The notes under the pieces were generated by a model. That model was not told the origin of the DNA. It made no database searches and was given only the letters and a program-made list of their open reading frames with translations. This document shows, in pieces, positions 1 through 7,652 of a stretch of 55,002 bases of DNA. Where the stretch lies: NCBI RefSeq assembly GCF_009720825.1, contig NZ_WNKY01000042.1:1-55002 (forward strand). Reading direction: 5' to 3'. Origin of the DNA: Duganella radicis. GTDB lineage: Bacteria > Pseudomonadota > Gammaproteobacteria > Burkholderiales > Burkholderiaceae_D. The translations under genes and the position numbers were made by a program. Positions within the stretch are counted from its first letter, which is position 1, and each line of letters starts with the position of its first letter.

Positions 1-69
1 ATGCAGCTTGAAGGATTGCAAAGCTTGAGCGACAATCAGGCCGCACGGCTCTCCGCCGTGATTAACTGA
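1..69 (+). CDS. 3' end of an unidentified upstream gene (partial)
   Basis: An open frame enters at the left window edge and ends at TGA 67-69, giving at most 22 residues. The ATG at base 1 is probably an internal or chance Met, because no ribosome binding site can be seen before it. The residues (ending RLSAVIN) match no family I recognise. The frame stops exactly where the GC-rich palindromic unit starts, so it could also be a fragment left by the event that truncated the neighbouring tpiA. Confidence 0.3.
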   Translation: MQLEGLQSLSDNQAARLSAVIN

Positions 70-131
70 CCGGGGACCCAGCCCCTTGAGAATCACATCT
101 CATACACCACGCCTGGGGACACAATCCCCGG
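70..131. repeat. GC-rich REP/MITE-like palindromic unit
   Basis: The unit opens with CCGGGGA (70-76) and closes with its inverse TCCCCGG (125-131). An inner hairpin, GGGGA-loop-TCCCC, lies at 115-129. It sits exactly between the stop codon at 69 and the point where TPI homology resumes. REP-like elements built on GGGGAC/GTCCCC are common in this bacterial group as far as I know; membership of a particular REP family is inference. Confidence 0.4.
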
Positions 132-138
132 TTGCGCC

Positions 139-780
139 GTGGCGATCTGCGCGCCCCATCCTTTCCTGATGCTGTGCGAAGCACGCTTGACGGGAACGGC
201 AATCAAGCTGGGCGCCCAGGACATGTCGGAGCACAGCGCCGGCGCGCATACCGGCGAGGTCTCGGCTGCGATGCTGAAGGAATTTGGCTGCGCTTACGCG
301 CTGGTGGGACATTCCGAGCGGCGGACCTGCCACCATGAAGACGATCAGACGATAGCGCGCAAGACCAGGCAAGCCATCCAGTCGGGCCTGACGCCCATCC
401 TCTGTGTGGGCGAAACGGCCGAACAGCGCGCCAGCGGCAGCACCGAAGAAGTATTGACGCGCCAACTCCGCAGCGCGCTGCAAAGCCTGAGCCCGGAAGA
501 CCTGTCCAGACTGGTGATCGCCTATGAACCGGTGTGGGCTATCGGCACCGGTTTGACCGCCACGCCTGAGATGGCACAGCAGGCGCATGCGGTGATCCGA
601 GAGAGTGTGGTGCAGCGCACGCCGATTCTCTACGGCGGCAGCATGAAGCCGGAGAATGCGCTGGAACTGCTCTCCATGCCGGATATCGATGGCGGCCTGA
701 TCGGCGGCGCCTCGCTGAAAGCCGATGACTTCATCGCCATCCTCCGCGCCGGCCAGACGGCCGCCTCAATGCATCAGTGA
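139..780 (+). pseudogene. tpiA: 5'-truncated triosephosphate isomerase
   Basis: The frame is clearly triosephosphate isomerase (glyceraldehyde-3-phosphate <=> dihydroxyacetone phosphate, glycolysis). It has the catalytic His region VGHSERR, the catalytic Glu region AYEPVWAIGTG, the phosphate-binding GGS (YGGSMKP) and the closing GGLIGGASLK. Homology begins only at the second beta strand (VAICAPHPFL). About 40 N-terminal residues are therefore missing, including the strand with the active-site Asn-Lys (NWKMN). The GTG at 139 is simply the first possible start in a frame open from base 70. A few residues before YGGS also look deleted. Length is 213 aa against about 250. Without the lysine it cannot be a normal isomerase, so a second intact tpiA elsewhere is expected. 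Confidence 0.8.
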
Positions 781-790
781 CCGTTTTTTT

Positions 791-830
791 AAAATAAAAA
801 AGCCCGCACAATGTGCAGGCTTTTTAAGAA
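791..830. terminator. Bidirectional rho-independent terminator
   Basis: The stem AAAAAGCC/GGCTTTTT plus an inner GCACA/TGTGC pairing (796-826, one mismatch) has T-rich sequence on both sides. It ends the tpiA remnant on the + strand. On the - strand it lies just beyond the tRNA-Val 3' fragment, so before the island inserted it was probably the tRNA-Val terminator too. The island now separates it from the intact tRNA. Confidence 0.75.
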
Positions 831-833
831 TTC

Positions 834-879
834 TGGTGGGAAGTGCAAGTTTCGAACTTGCGACCCCTGCAGTGTGAAT
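834..879. repeat. attL: 46-bp direct repeat of the tRNA-Val 3' end
   Basis: This is identical to 17038-17083. It starts with the CCA complement (TGG) and runs through the acceptor, T arm, variable loop and into the anticodon loop on the - strand. After GTGAAT the sequence departs from the tRNA, so only a 3' tRNA fragment is present here. It marks the left junction of the island. Confidence 0.93.
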
Positions 880-973
880 CGGAAAGATTGCCTCGGTTAA
901 ATAACGAATTTTCGAAAATATGCTTACAGATCAATAGTATACATTAGACGAGAAGAGACCGGGTTAGAAGTTA

Positions 974-1720
974 TTAGCTCAATTTCTGTGGCAAATCTGT
1001 GGCAAGCAGCCAGTCCCGCACCTCATCGTCGAGCTCCTTGGAAGCGGCCACTTTTCGCCGCCCAGCCTTCTCCATATCTACCAGGATCGAAACGCGAACG
1101 GCCTCGATTTCGTCGAACAAGGATGCCGGTTGCTCCTTAATGGCTCCCGTTTCAACAAAGGATTTGCGCGCTCGAAGGCGCTTGACAAAACGACGGACTA
1201 CTTCGGACGTTGCATCCAACTGCACCGCCCTGTCAAACATTGATCGGGCCTGTGCCAACGTCACCCAGCCCTGAAAAAATGCAGCAGCCAAAACACGATA
1301 GAGGTTTCCGGCACTCATGGGACGGGAAAAAACCTTCGGGTTAACCCGCGCGGCACCAAGTTCTTTCTCACGCACTTCTTTGCCGAAAACTGCGACGGAG
1401 AACTCCATGCGCGAGACCGCTGGCGTCCTGCAGCCAAAGCATGGGTCTACAGTCGCAGGGTCTGCAGAAAACGCCGGCCCGACATACTCCACCCTCTCCG
1501 GCTCATCCACGCCGATTAGCGCTGTCATACCCGTCTCCGCAGCGACAGCAGGCTTCACTTGCCAGCAGTCGCAAAACCGAACGCCAGCTGCCCGACATGC
1601 ATTGCGACGAAGGGTTCTAAGAATGCGCTGAGTTTCCTCCAGCGGCAGTATCGCGCGCGGCTTCTCGATTCCTCGAACGCGCCAATCCTGCAAGACCAGT
1701 TTTACCGCTTCTTCCGACAT
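974..1720 (-). CDS. Cys-containing hypothetical protein
   Basis: I do not recognise this gene. The chosen start (ATG at 1720, MSEEAVKLVLQDW) has a GAGGGG ribosome binding site just upstream and gives 248 aa. The frame is open further, to a GTG at 1789, but that start has no visible ribosome binding site and would cover a motif shared with the integrase upstream region. The protein has paired cysteines (a CDC group and a later CFGC group) that could bind a metal such as zinc. It has no signal peptide or membrane segment, and its C-terminal half is charged and helical. It is divergent from the AlpA-like gene, which suggests an island-maintenance or regulatory role. This is inference. Confidence 0.6.
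   Translation of the reverse strand: MSEEAVKLVLQDWRVRGIEKPRAILPLEETQRILRTLRRNACRAAGVRFCDCWQVKPAVAAETGMTALIGVDEPERVEYVGPAFSADPATVDPCFGCRTPAVSRMEFSVAVFGKEVREKELGAARVNPKVFSRPMSAGNLYRVLAAAFFQGWVTLAQARSMFDRAVQLDATSEVVRRFVKRLRARKSFVETGAIKEQPASLFDEIEAVRVSILVDMEKAGRRKVAASKELDDEVRDWLLATDLPQKLS
987..1005 (+). promoter_or_regulatory. Candidate left arm-type integrase sites (2 x TGTGGCAA)
   Basis: TGTGGCAA occurs at 987-994 and 998-1005, an 11-bp spacing. The same pair with the same spacing and orientation lies near the right end (16948-16966). Placement about 110 bp inside attL suits arm-type binding sites of a tyrosine integrase. The left pair overlaps the 3' end of the Cys-rich gene. Confidence 0.5.
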
Positions 1721-1821
1721 ATACCCCTCGATTTCTGTCCTAACGTGATTCTGCATGTCTCGCTTAAATTTAGCAACGCAGTAATTCACATTCGACCGAA
1801 AGAGCTTTTAGAGGAAAACGT
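1721..1821. promoter_or_regulatory. Divergent promoter region with a motif shared with the int upstream region
   Basis: This 101-bp gap lies between the Cys-rich gene (-) and the AlpA-like operon (+). On the - strand, 1734-1748 reads TCACGTTAGGACAGA. The same 15 bases occur on the + strand at 16977-16991 just upstream of the integrase, with further matches in the flanks. A shared operator for the AlpA-like protein or another island regulator is the simplest reading. A ribosome binding site (GAGGAAAAC) precedes the ATG at 1822. Confidence 0.45.
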
Positions 1822-2034
1822 ATGAAACGAGATTGGCAACTGCTAGAGCATCTTTCGAAGCTCAGCGATGACGTCTTAATCGGCGTCGAAGAAGCCGCCG
1901 CGCTCACCGCCTTCGCCCCGGTGAGCATCCGCCAACGACGCGTGAAGAACTTTCCCGCACCAATCCCCGGCCTTCGCCATCTGCGCTGGCGCATCGGCCA
2001 GATCCGCGCTTGGGGCAAAGGTGAAGGTTTATGA
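1822..2034 (+). CDS. AlpA-like helix-turn-helix regulator
   Basis: This 70-aa protein has the AlpA/excisionase-type winged helix layout: an N-terminal helix, then VEEAAALTAFAPVSIRQRR as the helix-turn-helix and a short basic wing (LRHLRWRIGQIRAW). Proteins of this family sit near the ends of tRNA-integrated islands, activate the integrase gene or act as excision factors, and bind DNA in the cytoplasm. It is the first gene of a six-gene operon in which each gene overlaps the next by a few bases. Family assignment rests on size, motif and position. Confidence 0.75.
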   Translation: MKRDWQLLEHLSKLSDDVLIGVEEAAALTAFAPVSIRQRRVKNFPAPIPGLRHLRWRIGQIRAWGKGEGL

Positions 2035-2162
2035 GCAACGCCGTCCCATCGCTCGAAATTGGTTCAAACGCGCCATCGCTCCCAGCTAACGAAGCCTCGT
2101 TACAGACAGACCTGCGCAGTGCATCGGGCACAAAGGTGAATATCTATGGGGCAGATCAATGA
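2031..2162 (+). CDS. Small 43-aa peptide gene
   Basis: The ATG at 2031 overlaps the stop of the AlpA-like gene (ATGA), and GGTGAAGG just before it is a reasonable ribosome binding site. The frame runs to TGA 2160-2162 and overlaps the start of the next gene. The product is polar, Ser/Ala/Asn-rich, with no membrane segment or recognised motif. It may be a real peptide or a translational-coupling leader; only the overlaps support it. Confidence 0.4.
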   Translation: MSNAVPSLEIGSNAPSLPANEASLQTDLRSASGTKVNIYGADQ

Positions 2163-3180
2163 GCGTTATCAAGGTACTGAAACGGGATGTCGGCTTCGTA
2201 TGAGTCAGGACATCCAACTTGTCCTGGCGTCACTGTTGGGGGACCGCGAGGTCATTGCCTATCGCCCTGCCCTGGCCCGCGCACTCGGATCACCAATAGC
2301 TGCCCTCTACCTCGGCCAAGCAACCTACTGGCAAAGCAAAGTGGGCATTGAAGAATGGTGGTTTAAATTGCGGGACGCCGACCGTGACAGCTCTGGGGCC
2401 ATGATCCCGCCGACCAACCGCACTAGGCAAAGCTGGGAATGGGAACTCGGCATGAAGCGCTCTGATCAGGAGCATGCTCGCCAGTTGTTGAAGGAAGCAG
2501 GGTTGCTTGAAGAACGGCGTGCGGGAGTGCCGGCCCGTCTCTACTACCGAGTCAATCTGCTCGCGTTAGAGCGCTTCCTACTCGGTGCCACCCAGATGGT
2601 GGAATCCCACCATCTGGATGGCGGGATTCCACCATCTGGGCGGCGAGAACCTGCCGGCAAGATGGACGAAATTCCACCAGCTAATTCAGAGAGTATTTCA
2701 GAGACTATCAAGAATATAACTACAACCACCACCATCGCACCTCCGGCGCGTACCACATCACCAACGCCTGTTGATGCGCGGCCAAACAGCAGTAGTGGTA
2801 GTGACCTTATATTCGAGGCATCTATCGACCACATGAAAGAGCAACTGCTGCGAATCACTTCGTCGCCCTCACTCGATCCACAACTTGCGCAACAGCTGTT
2901 AGACGAATTAGCGGGCGTGCTCGAAGCCGGCAAGAGAGGCGAACGAACACCAATCGGCGCGCCGATCGGGTGGTTTCGGCAGTTGGTCAAAAAAGCTCTT
3001 GCGGGCGAATTCGACCGCAACTATTGCGACCGCATCGCTAGCCGAAGAAACAAGGCGGCGCAAGTAGTCGACCAAAGCGGAAATCAGCCGGAGGCCACTG
3101 AAGAACAGAAACACTTGGCAAGTTTGGCGCGCCAAGAAGTCAAAGACATAGTGAACACCTGGCGAAGGAAACAAGCGTGA
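2146..3180 (+). CDS. Replication-initiation-like winged-helix protein
   Basis: The frame gives 344 aa from ATG 2146, or 326 aa from the internal ATG at 2200 (MSQDIQLVLASLLGDREV), which looks like the natural N terminus. The N-terminal half (IAYRPALARALGSPIAALYLGQATYWQSK, then KRSDQEHARQLLKEAGLLEER) resembles the winged-helix part of DnaT/DnaD-type and plasmid/phage replisome organisers. A low-complexity Thr/Pro/Ser linker follows, then a helical C-terminal part. It probably binds DNA for replication or stabilisation of the excised island. The assignment comes from fold-like features and context, not from a diagnostic motif. Confidence 0.55.
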   Translation: MGQINERYQGTETGCRLRMSQDIQLVLASLLGDREVIAYRPALARALGSPIAALYLGQATYWQSKVGIEEWWFKLRDADRDSSGAMIPPTNRTRQSWEWELGMKRSDQEHARQLLKEAGLLEERRAGVPARLYYRVNLLALERFLLGATQMVESHHLDGGIPPSGRREPAGKMDEIPPANSESISETIKNITTTTTIAPPARTTSPTPVDARPNSSSGSDLIFEASIDHMKEQLLRITSSPSLDPQLAQQLLDELAGVLEAGKRGERTPIGAPIGWFRQLVKKALAGEFDRNYCDRIASRRNKAAQVVDQSGNQPEATEEQKHLASLARQEVKDIVNTWRRKQA

Positions 3181-3443
3181 AGAAAATCCAGATCTTATTA
3201 GCAGCGCTCATTTCATTGGGCTCCCTCCAACATCAAATTTGCACTGCCGGCGAGGCTCCAGCTGCGGGAAGTGACTGCGCTACCGCTCCAGAACGTAACC
3301 CTGCCCCCTGCATGGATGCTGCTTGCGCCGCACGGGCAAAGGCCGAACTGGACCGCGCACTCGCCTGCCACAAGGCCAAGATGGCCGAACTGGCGGCTAG
3401 TTCCACGCTGCCGAAGCAGGTTGACGCTGGAGGTATTAAGTGA
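3177..3443 (+). CDS. Small secreted Cys-rich protein
   Basis: The GTG at 3177 overlaps the preceding stop. The 88-aa product starts with a clear signal peptide (MKKIQILLAALISLGSL) followed by an Ala-rich mature part with five cysteines and a helical segment (AARAKAELDRALACHKAKMAEL). It is probably periplasmic, with disulphides. It sits directly before a small membrane protein and the DotA/TraY homologue, so a role in the same envelope assembly is plausible. I recognise no family. Confidence 0.6.
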   Translation: MKKIQILLAALISLGSLQHQICTAGEAPAAGSDCATAPERNPAPCMDAACAARAKAELDRALACHKAKMAELAASSTLPKQVDAGGIK

Positions 3444-3778
3444 TGAAGGTCGCCATCATCAAGCTGAAGGACCTTCTCCTCCATTCCAAAGCGTTCGATG
3501 ACGCAACCCGTCGAGTAGGAGCGGTGCTTCTGCTATTGCCTTGTCTCGTGGGCATCCCTCTGGGCTTGCACAGGCCTTTTCTTGGCCTCGGCTGGAGGGA
3601 TTGGTATTTGCTGCCAGGCCTCTCCGCCATCCTCTGCTGCGGAACGATTCTGTACATCCACTCTGGCGACAAGGGCTGGGCGCTGCTCACTGTACCCTAT
3701 ACCTTCGGCATCGCTCATGAGCTTTGGCTGATTGCCACAGTGCCGCTCTCGCCCACTCGGAAAGGAGAGTCCAAATGA
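3443..3778 (+). CDS. Small inner-membrane protein upstream of DotA/TraY
   Basis: The start is ATG 3443 (a GTG at 3440 is in frame), with GGAGG about ten bases before. The product is 111 aa with three likely membrane segments (VGAVLLLLPCLVGIPLGL, WYLLPGLSAILCCGTIL and ALLTVPYTFGIAHELWLIA). It overlaps the next gene at ATGA. In I-type conjugation plasmids a membrane protein gene (traX) precedes traY, so the position is suggestive. I see no sequence similarity that would prove it. Confidence 0.6.
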   Translation: MKVAIIKLKDLLLHSKAFDDATRRVGAVLLLLPCLVGIPLGLHRPFLGLGWRDWYLLPGLSAILCCGTILYIHSGDKGWALLTVPYTFGIAHELWLIATVPLSPTRKGESK

Positions 3779-6033
3779 TTCGGCTCATGACGGCCGTGGC
3801 ACTTGTCGTGTACATGTCAGGAGCACATGCCGATTCAACAGCTCCACAGGCAATTCAACAGTTCACGCCGCCGGCGAGCGACTTGTCGGTGGAGTATCTG
3901 CGCGAGGTGTTCGGCAGCATCATCGGATTCATCCATAGCGGTGCAAACGTCCAGGGCGGTCAAACCACCGACGTGCTCGGTGCGATGATGAAGATTTTCA
4001 ACAGCGCGGTCCTGTTCTTGGGGATGATTTTTGTCGGCTATACAACTGTCAAAGGGACGATTGATTCGGCCCATGATGGCGAGGTGCTGGGGAAAAAAAT
4101 GTCGTCCATTTGGGTGCCGCTGCGCACCGTCGGCGGCACGGCACTCCTGCTTCCTTTGGGGTCAGGCTACTCCCTGATCCAGATCTTCATTCTCTGGCTC
4201 GCGCTGCAGGGCGTCGGCATCGGCGACGCGATCTGGAAGGCCGCGATCGAGCAGATGAACCAGGACAACATGATCGCGCGGCCGATGATCCCGGACTCGC
4301 GCCCGCTTGCCGCCAACATCTTGAAATTCGAGGTCTGCGCCGCGGCCATGAATAAGCAGTTCCTGGAGTCGAATCGGAGCACCAGGATCACTGCGGTATC
4401 GATATCGCAAACGATGTCGAACACCGGCGAGCTGCTGAACTACGACGTCTTCGACGCTGTTTCGCCGGTGGCCCTGTACACCACCATCAAGAACTTCTCT
4501 AACGCGCGCTACAGTGTGGTCGACTACAAATGGCGTGCCAACGACAACACCTACCTGAATCCCGACGTCTGCGGCGGCATCAGCTGGAAGCAATCCTGGG
4601 AAGCCTCTGAGGGCAACAGCAACACGAAGGTGATCAAGGCCCCGATCATGGCGGCGCACGCCCAAGCAGTGCAAAAAATGATTATTGCCCTGCAGCCGAT
4701 CGCCGACCAGATCGTGGCCGGCCAGAAGCCTGCGCCAGGCGCACTGGAACAGGCAGCAGCCGACTACGAGAACGCCCTGCGCGCCGCGGCGAAGACGGCC
4801 GTGCAAAGCACGAATGACCGCGCGCGCAGCGATTTCATGAAAGGAGCCCAGGACGGCGGCTGGATCTTCGCCGGCACCTGGTACAACCACATCGTCAAAA
4901 TGAACGATGTGATGCAGTCCACGCTCAATGGCTTGCCCACTTCGGAGCCGATCGACATTTCGGATAAGGAGACCAAAGAAGCCCTCGTGACCTACCAGGA
5001 CGCTATCGCGACAGCTGATGAATACGTCAAGCATCGGGCCGACAGCGTGCGCAGCGTGTACTACGCCGAGACCAACGTGCGCGCCCCGCGCGAAGGCGAA
5101 GGTGCCTGGGAATACGTCCGCAAGCTGATCTCCGCTCCATTCATGGGCGCAATCAACCAGATGACGCAGGAGATCGCCGGTTCGAATCTCAACCACATGA
5201 GCCAGATGAAGTCGTTCGGCGACACCATCGTCGGTACCGGAGAAGCGATGCTGGTCACGCTGGCGAGCGCAACTGGCGCAGCAAATTCGGTGATCGCGAA
5301 AGGTACGGTCGGCATCGGGTTTGACGTCGGCGCAGTTTTCGCGTTCCTTTCCGGTTTCGCTACGACGCTACTGATGCTTCTTCTGGCCTTCGGCGTGACG
5401 CTTTCGACTTATGTCCCCATGATCCCCTCGATCACGTGGACTACATCAGTAGTGAACTGGTTCGTGCTGGTATTCGAAGCAGTCATTGCAGGCCCACTGT
5501 TCGGCATCGCCCACGTGCACCCTGACGGCGACGACGCGGTCGGCAAGGCCGGCCAAGGCTACATGATGATCCTATCGCTGTGCATGCGGCCAGCGCTCAT
5601 GCTGTTCGGTCTGATCGGCGCGATGCTGCTTACACAGCCGATCACAGGCATCGTGAATGTGATGTTCATGACAGTGGTCTCCGGCGTACAGGCCGATGCG
5701 TTGACAGGGATCGTATCCTTCGTCGCATACGTGGCAATTTATGTCATCACCATGACGACTGTGGTTCACATCGTTTTCTCGCTAATCCACTGGATACCCG
5801 ACAACATCTTACGCTGGCTCGGATCCCATGCGGCAGGCTTAGGCGGAGCCGAAGGCAAAGGCGACCAGGGGCATGATGTATTGGTTGGCGGAGTACGAGA
5901 AGTCAGGCACGGTGGACACGGAGCGGCAGGCGGGCTCGGAGGCAAGGGCAAGAGGGACACTCCGTCCGATACATCAACTAGCCCCTCAAACGCAGGAAAG
6001 TCCCCGAGTAATAAAGAACTACTCGGCGACTAA
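3775..6033 (+). CDS. DotA/TraY-family conjugation/type IVB secretion membrane protein
   Basis: The ATG at 3775 is preceded by AAAGGAGAG and overlaps the previous stop, giving 752 aa. The protein has a signal peptide ending near SGAHADS, a first membrane segment (AVLFLGMIFVGYTTVKG) and the family stretch WVPLRTVGGTALLLPLGSGY followed by a helix. A large periplasmic domain of about 300 residues comes next, then a C-terminal bundle of membrane helices and a Gly-rich tail. This is the layout of DotA (Dot/Icm) and TraY (IncI plasmids), polytopic inner-membrane proteins of type IVB systems. No other dot/icm/tra gene is visible, so it cannot form a secretion machine alone. It closes the AlpA-led operon. 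Confidence 0.85.
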   Translation: MIRLMTAVALVVYMSGAHADSTAPQAIQQFTPPASDLSVEYLREVFGSIIGFIHSGANVQGGQTTDVLGAMMKIFNSAVLFLGMIFVGYTTVKGTIDSAHDGEVLGKKMSSIWVPLRTVGGTALLLPLGSGYSLIQIFILWLALQGVGIGDAIWKAAIEQMNQDNMIARPMIPDSRPLAANILKFEVCAAAMNKQFLESNRSTRITAVSISQTMSNTGELLNYDVFDAVSPVALYTTIKNFSNARYSVVDYKWRANDNTYLNPDVCGGISWKQSWEASEGNSNTKVIKAPIMAAHAQAVQKMIIALQPIADQIVAGQKPAPGALEQAAADYENALRAAAKTAVQSTNDRARSDFMKGAQDGGWIFAGTWYNHIVKMNDVMQSTLNGLPTSEPIDISDKETKEALVTYQDAIATADEYVKHRADSVRSVYYAETNVRAPREGEGAWEYVRKLISAPFMGAINQMTQEIAGSNLNHMSQMKSFGDTIVGTGEAMLVTLASATGAANSVIAKGTVGIGFDVGAVFAFLSGFATTLLMLLLAFGVTLSTYVPMIPSITWTTSVVNWFVLVFEAVIAGPLFGIAHVHPDGDDAVGKAGQGYMMILSLCMRPALMLFGLIGAMLLTQPITGIVNVMFMTVVSGVQADALTGIVSFVAYVAIYVITMTTVVHIVFSLIHWIPDNILRWLGSHAAGLGGAEGKGDQGHDVLVGGVREVRHGGHGAAGGLGGKGKRDTPSDTSTSPSNAGKSPSNKELLGD

Positions 6034-6035
6034 GG

Positions 6036-6359
6036 CTATCGAACTTTGACAAATGATCCAGTGGAGGAATCCAGTTGATACCCTTGTTCTGCGTATTTCC
6101 GCACTCGCGTATCGTCGAGGAGCTTATTCGCCACACTTTCATTCAGCAGTCTGTTGTTCGGGTCGGCGAGTTTAAGCTGGGCGCGGAGGGCCCGAACATA
6201 TTCTACGGCCACGGCCCTTTCGGTTTGCTCGCTGAGAAGCTTGGATTGGAGGTTGGTTGCAAATATCCTCCAGTCCCCAACAGCCTGATCTGCATCAGTC
6301 CTCGCACGCCTTGCTGCGGCAAACCCAGCGCTAAGACCGGACGAAAAATCGCTTCCCAT
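6036..6359 (-). CDS. Hypothetical protein, convergent with DotA/TraY
   Basis: The start chosen is the ATG complementing 6357-6359 (MGSDFSSGLSAGF), because GGAGG lies four bases upstream. This gives 107 aa. The frame stays open to 6461, but that extension runs through one of the GTCAATGTGACCCA repeats. The product is a soluble, helical protein with an Ala-rich N terminus and a likely coiled-coil middle (LLSEQTERAVAVEYVRALRAQLKLADP). No family is recognised. In IncI plasmids traY is followed by the exclusion gene excA, but here the neighbour is on the opposite strand and shows no membrane segment. Confidence 0.6.
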   Translation of the reverse strand: MGSDFSSGLSAGFAAARRARTDADQAVGDWRIFATNLQSKLLSEQTERAVAVEYVRALRAQLKLADPNNRLLNESVANKLLDDTRVRKYAEQGYQLDSSTGSFVKVR

Positions 6360-6434
6360 AAGACCTCCGATTTGGTTACGTCGCCCGACATTATCACACT
6401 CAGTAAACGCCAGCAACGCCGCATTTCCAAATGC

Positions 6435-6483
6435 GTCATTGTGACCCAAAACACCCATCACGGGCGCGAGTCAATGTGACCCA
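6435..6483 (-). repeat. Left GTCAATGTGACCCA repeat pair
   Basis: The cores are 6435-6448 (GTCATTGTGACCCA) and 6470-6483 (GTCAATGTGACCCA). Both are in the same orientation, 35 bp apart, and inverted relative to the right-hand copies. They lie upstream of the recombinase gene and upstream of the start of the convergent 107-aa gene. Confidence 0.8.
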
Positions 6484-6498
6484 CGTGCTCGAATCAAG

Positions 6499-6536
6499 AC
6501 ATTAACTGACGGTGCGTCAGCACCGTCAGTTAATGT
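6499..6536. repeat. Perfect 16-bp-arm palindrome upstream of the recombinase
   Basis: The arms are ACATTAACTGACGGTG (6499-6514) and its exact complement (6521-6536), with a 6-nt loop CGTCAG. It lies between the left repeat pair and the recombinase start. It has no T-tract, so a terminator is unlikely. An operator, recombinase site or RNA hairpin in the leader is more plausible. Confidence 0.75.
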
Positions 6537-6605
6537 GCCCGGCGATGGGATCACGTAGTGATCGACGGGCATCCGAGCACAAAACTATCCACTTTGAGTA
6601 CATCG

Positions 6606-7652
6606 ATGAATCAATCCGAAAAAGAAAAAATTTACGACACCATACGGAGAGCCCGTGCACTCAATAAGGCGCTGAAGCCGAGTATGGCCTCTTCGGCATC
6701 CAAAGCCCAATACGCGCAAGAATTTAAGCGACTGGTGGCGAAATGTAGCCCCAAGACACCAGCAGGCATGTTCGAAGTCATGCGCTCCACAAAATCGAAG
6801 AGAACGTGGTATCTGAGACGCGCAGCTGCTCGCCATGTCATCCAGGAAGGGCTTTTGCACACGTTACGGGAACAAGATCGCCACCAGGCAGCCGGCGACA
6901 TGACCTCATGGGAAATGAGCGTTAAGAAGATCGACTTCCTAATCGGGCTACACGCCACGCTCGAACGCCATGACAACAAATGCCCCATCACGTCCACGGC
7001 AAAAAAGCGGAGCAAGCGACAGATGCTGCACAAGCTCCCAGACGACTTTCGAGAACAGATGTATTCCGCCATGTCCAACTCGAAGTACCGCCTGGCAGTC
7101 CTCGTCGCAAGCTTATCCGGGGCACGCCCTCAAGAGCTCGAATACGGGGTCAAGATGACCGAACGTGATGGGGCGCTGACGCTGCACATAATCGGAGCAA
7201 AGGTAGTCCAAGGCGGCGTTCAAGGCCAAGCATGGCGGGAAATTGAATATTCGGTTACAGACGACAATCCACTGATCGCAGCAGCGCTCGCCGAACTCCG
7301 AAGCCACGGGCAAAATGAGATTCTTGTATCAGTCTCCAGCAAAGACGCTTATACGGCCGCCCTTCGTCGAGTAGGCCGAGTACTTTGGCCTCGCATGAAG
7401 TCAGAGACCACCGGGTACTGCTTAAGGCACATGTTCGCATCGGACCTTAAAGCAGCAGGCCTTTCGATCGAAGCGATCGCGATGGCCCTCGGGCACAGCG
7501 TCACTCGGACACAATCCCTGTATGGCCAAGCTCAGATATCCACACGTGGCAGCGGAATGCTGAACCCCACAGCAGTTCGAGCTGCAGCACCTGTTCGGCA
7601 GAACACGACTGCCCACCCTAATGTAAAGCCGTCGCGACACGACCGAAGATAG
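6606..7652 (+). CDS. Divergent tyrosine recombinase
   Basis: The start is placed at ATG 6606 (MNQSEKEKIYDTIRRARAL), giving 348 aa; a GTG at 6558 is also in frame. The C-terminal half is a tyrosine recombinase catalytic domain: first Arg in LSGARPQELE, the second box YCLRHMFASDLKAAG and the closing box ALGHSVTRTQSLYG with the candidate nucleophile Tyr. The second box has Tyr where the usual HxxR histidine stands. The N-terminal half is basic and probably binds the core site. The gene is unlike the island integrase near attR and is enclosed by the GTCAATGTGACCCA repeats, which are its likely sites or regulatory elements. Confidence 0.8.
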   Translation: MNQSEKEKIYDTIRRARALNKALKPSMASSASKAQYAQEFKRLVAKCSPKTPAGMFEVMRSTKSKRTWYLRRAAARHVIQEGLLHTLREQDRHQAAGDMTSWEMSVKKIDFLIGLHATLERHDNKCPITSTAKKRSKRQMLHKLPDDFREQMYSAMSNSKYRLAVLVASLSGARPQELEYGVKMTERDGALTLHIIGAKVVQGGVQGQAWREIEYSVTDDNPLIAAALAELRSHGQNEILVSVSSKDAYTAALRRVGRVLWPRMKSETTGYCLRHMFASDLKAAGLSIEAIAMALGHSVTRTQSLYGQAQISTRGSGMLNPTAVRAAAPVRQNTTAHPNVKPSRHDRR

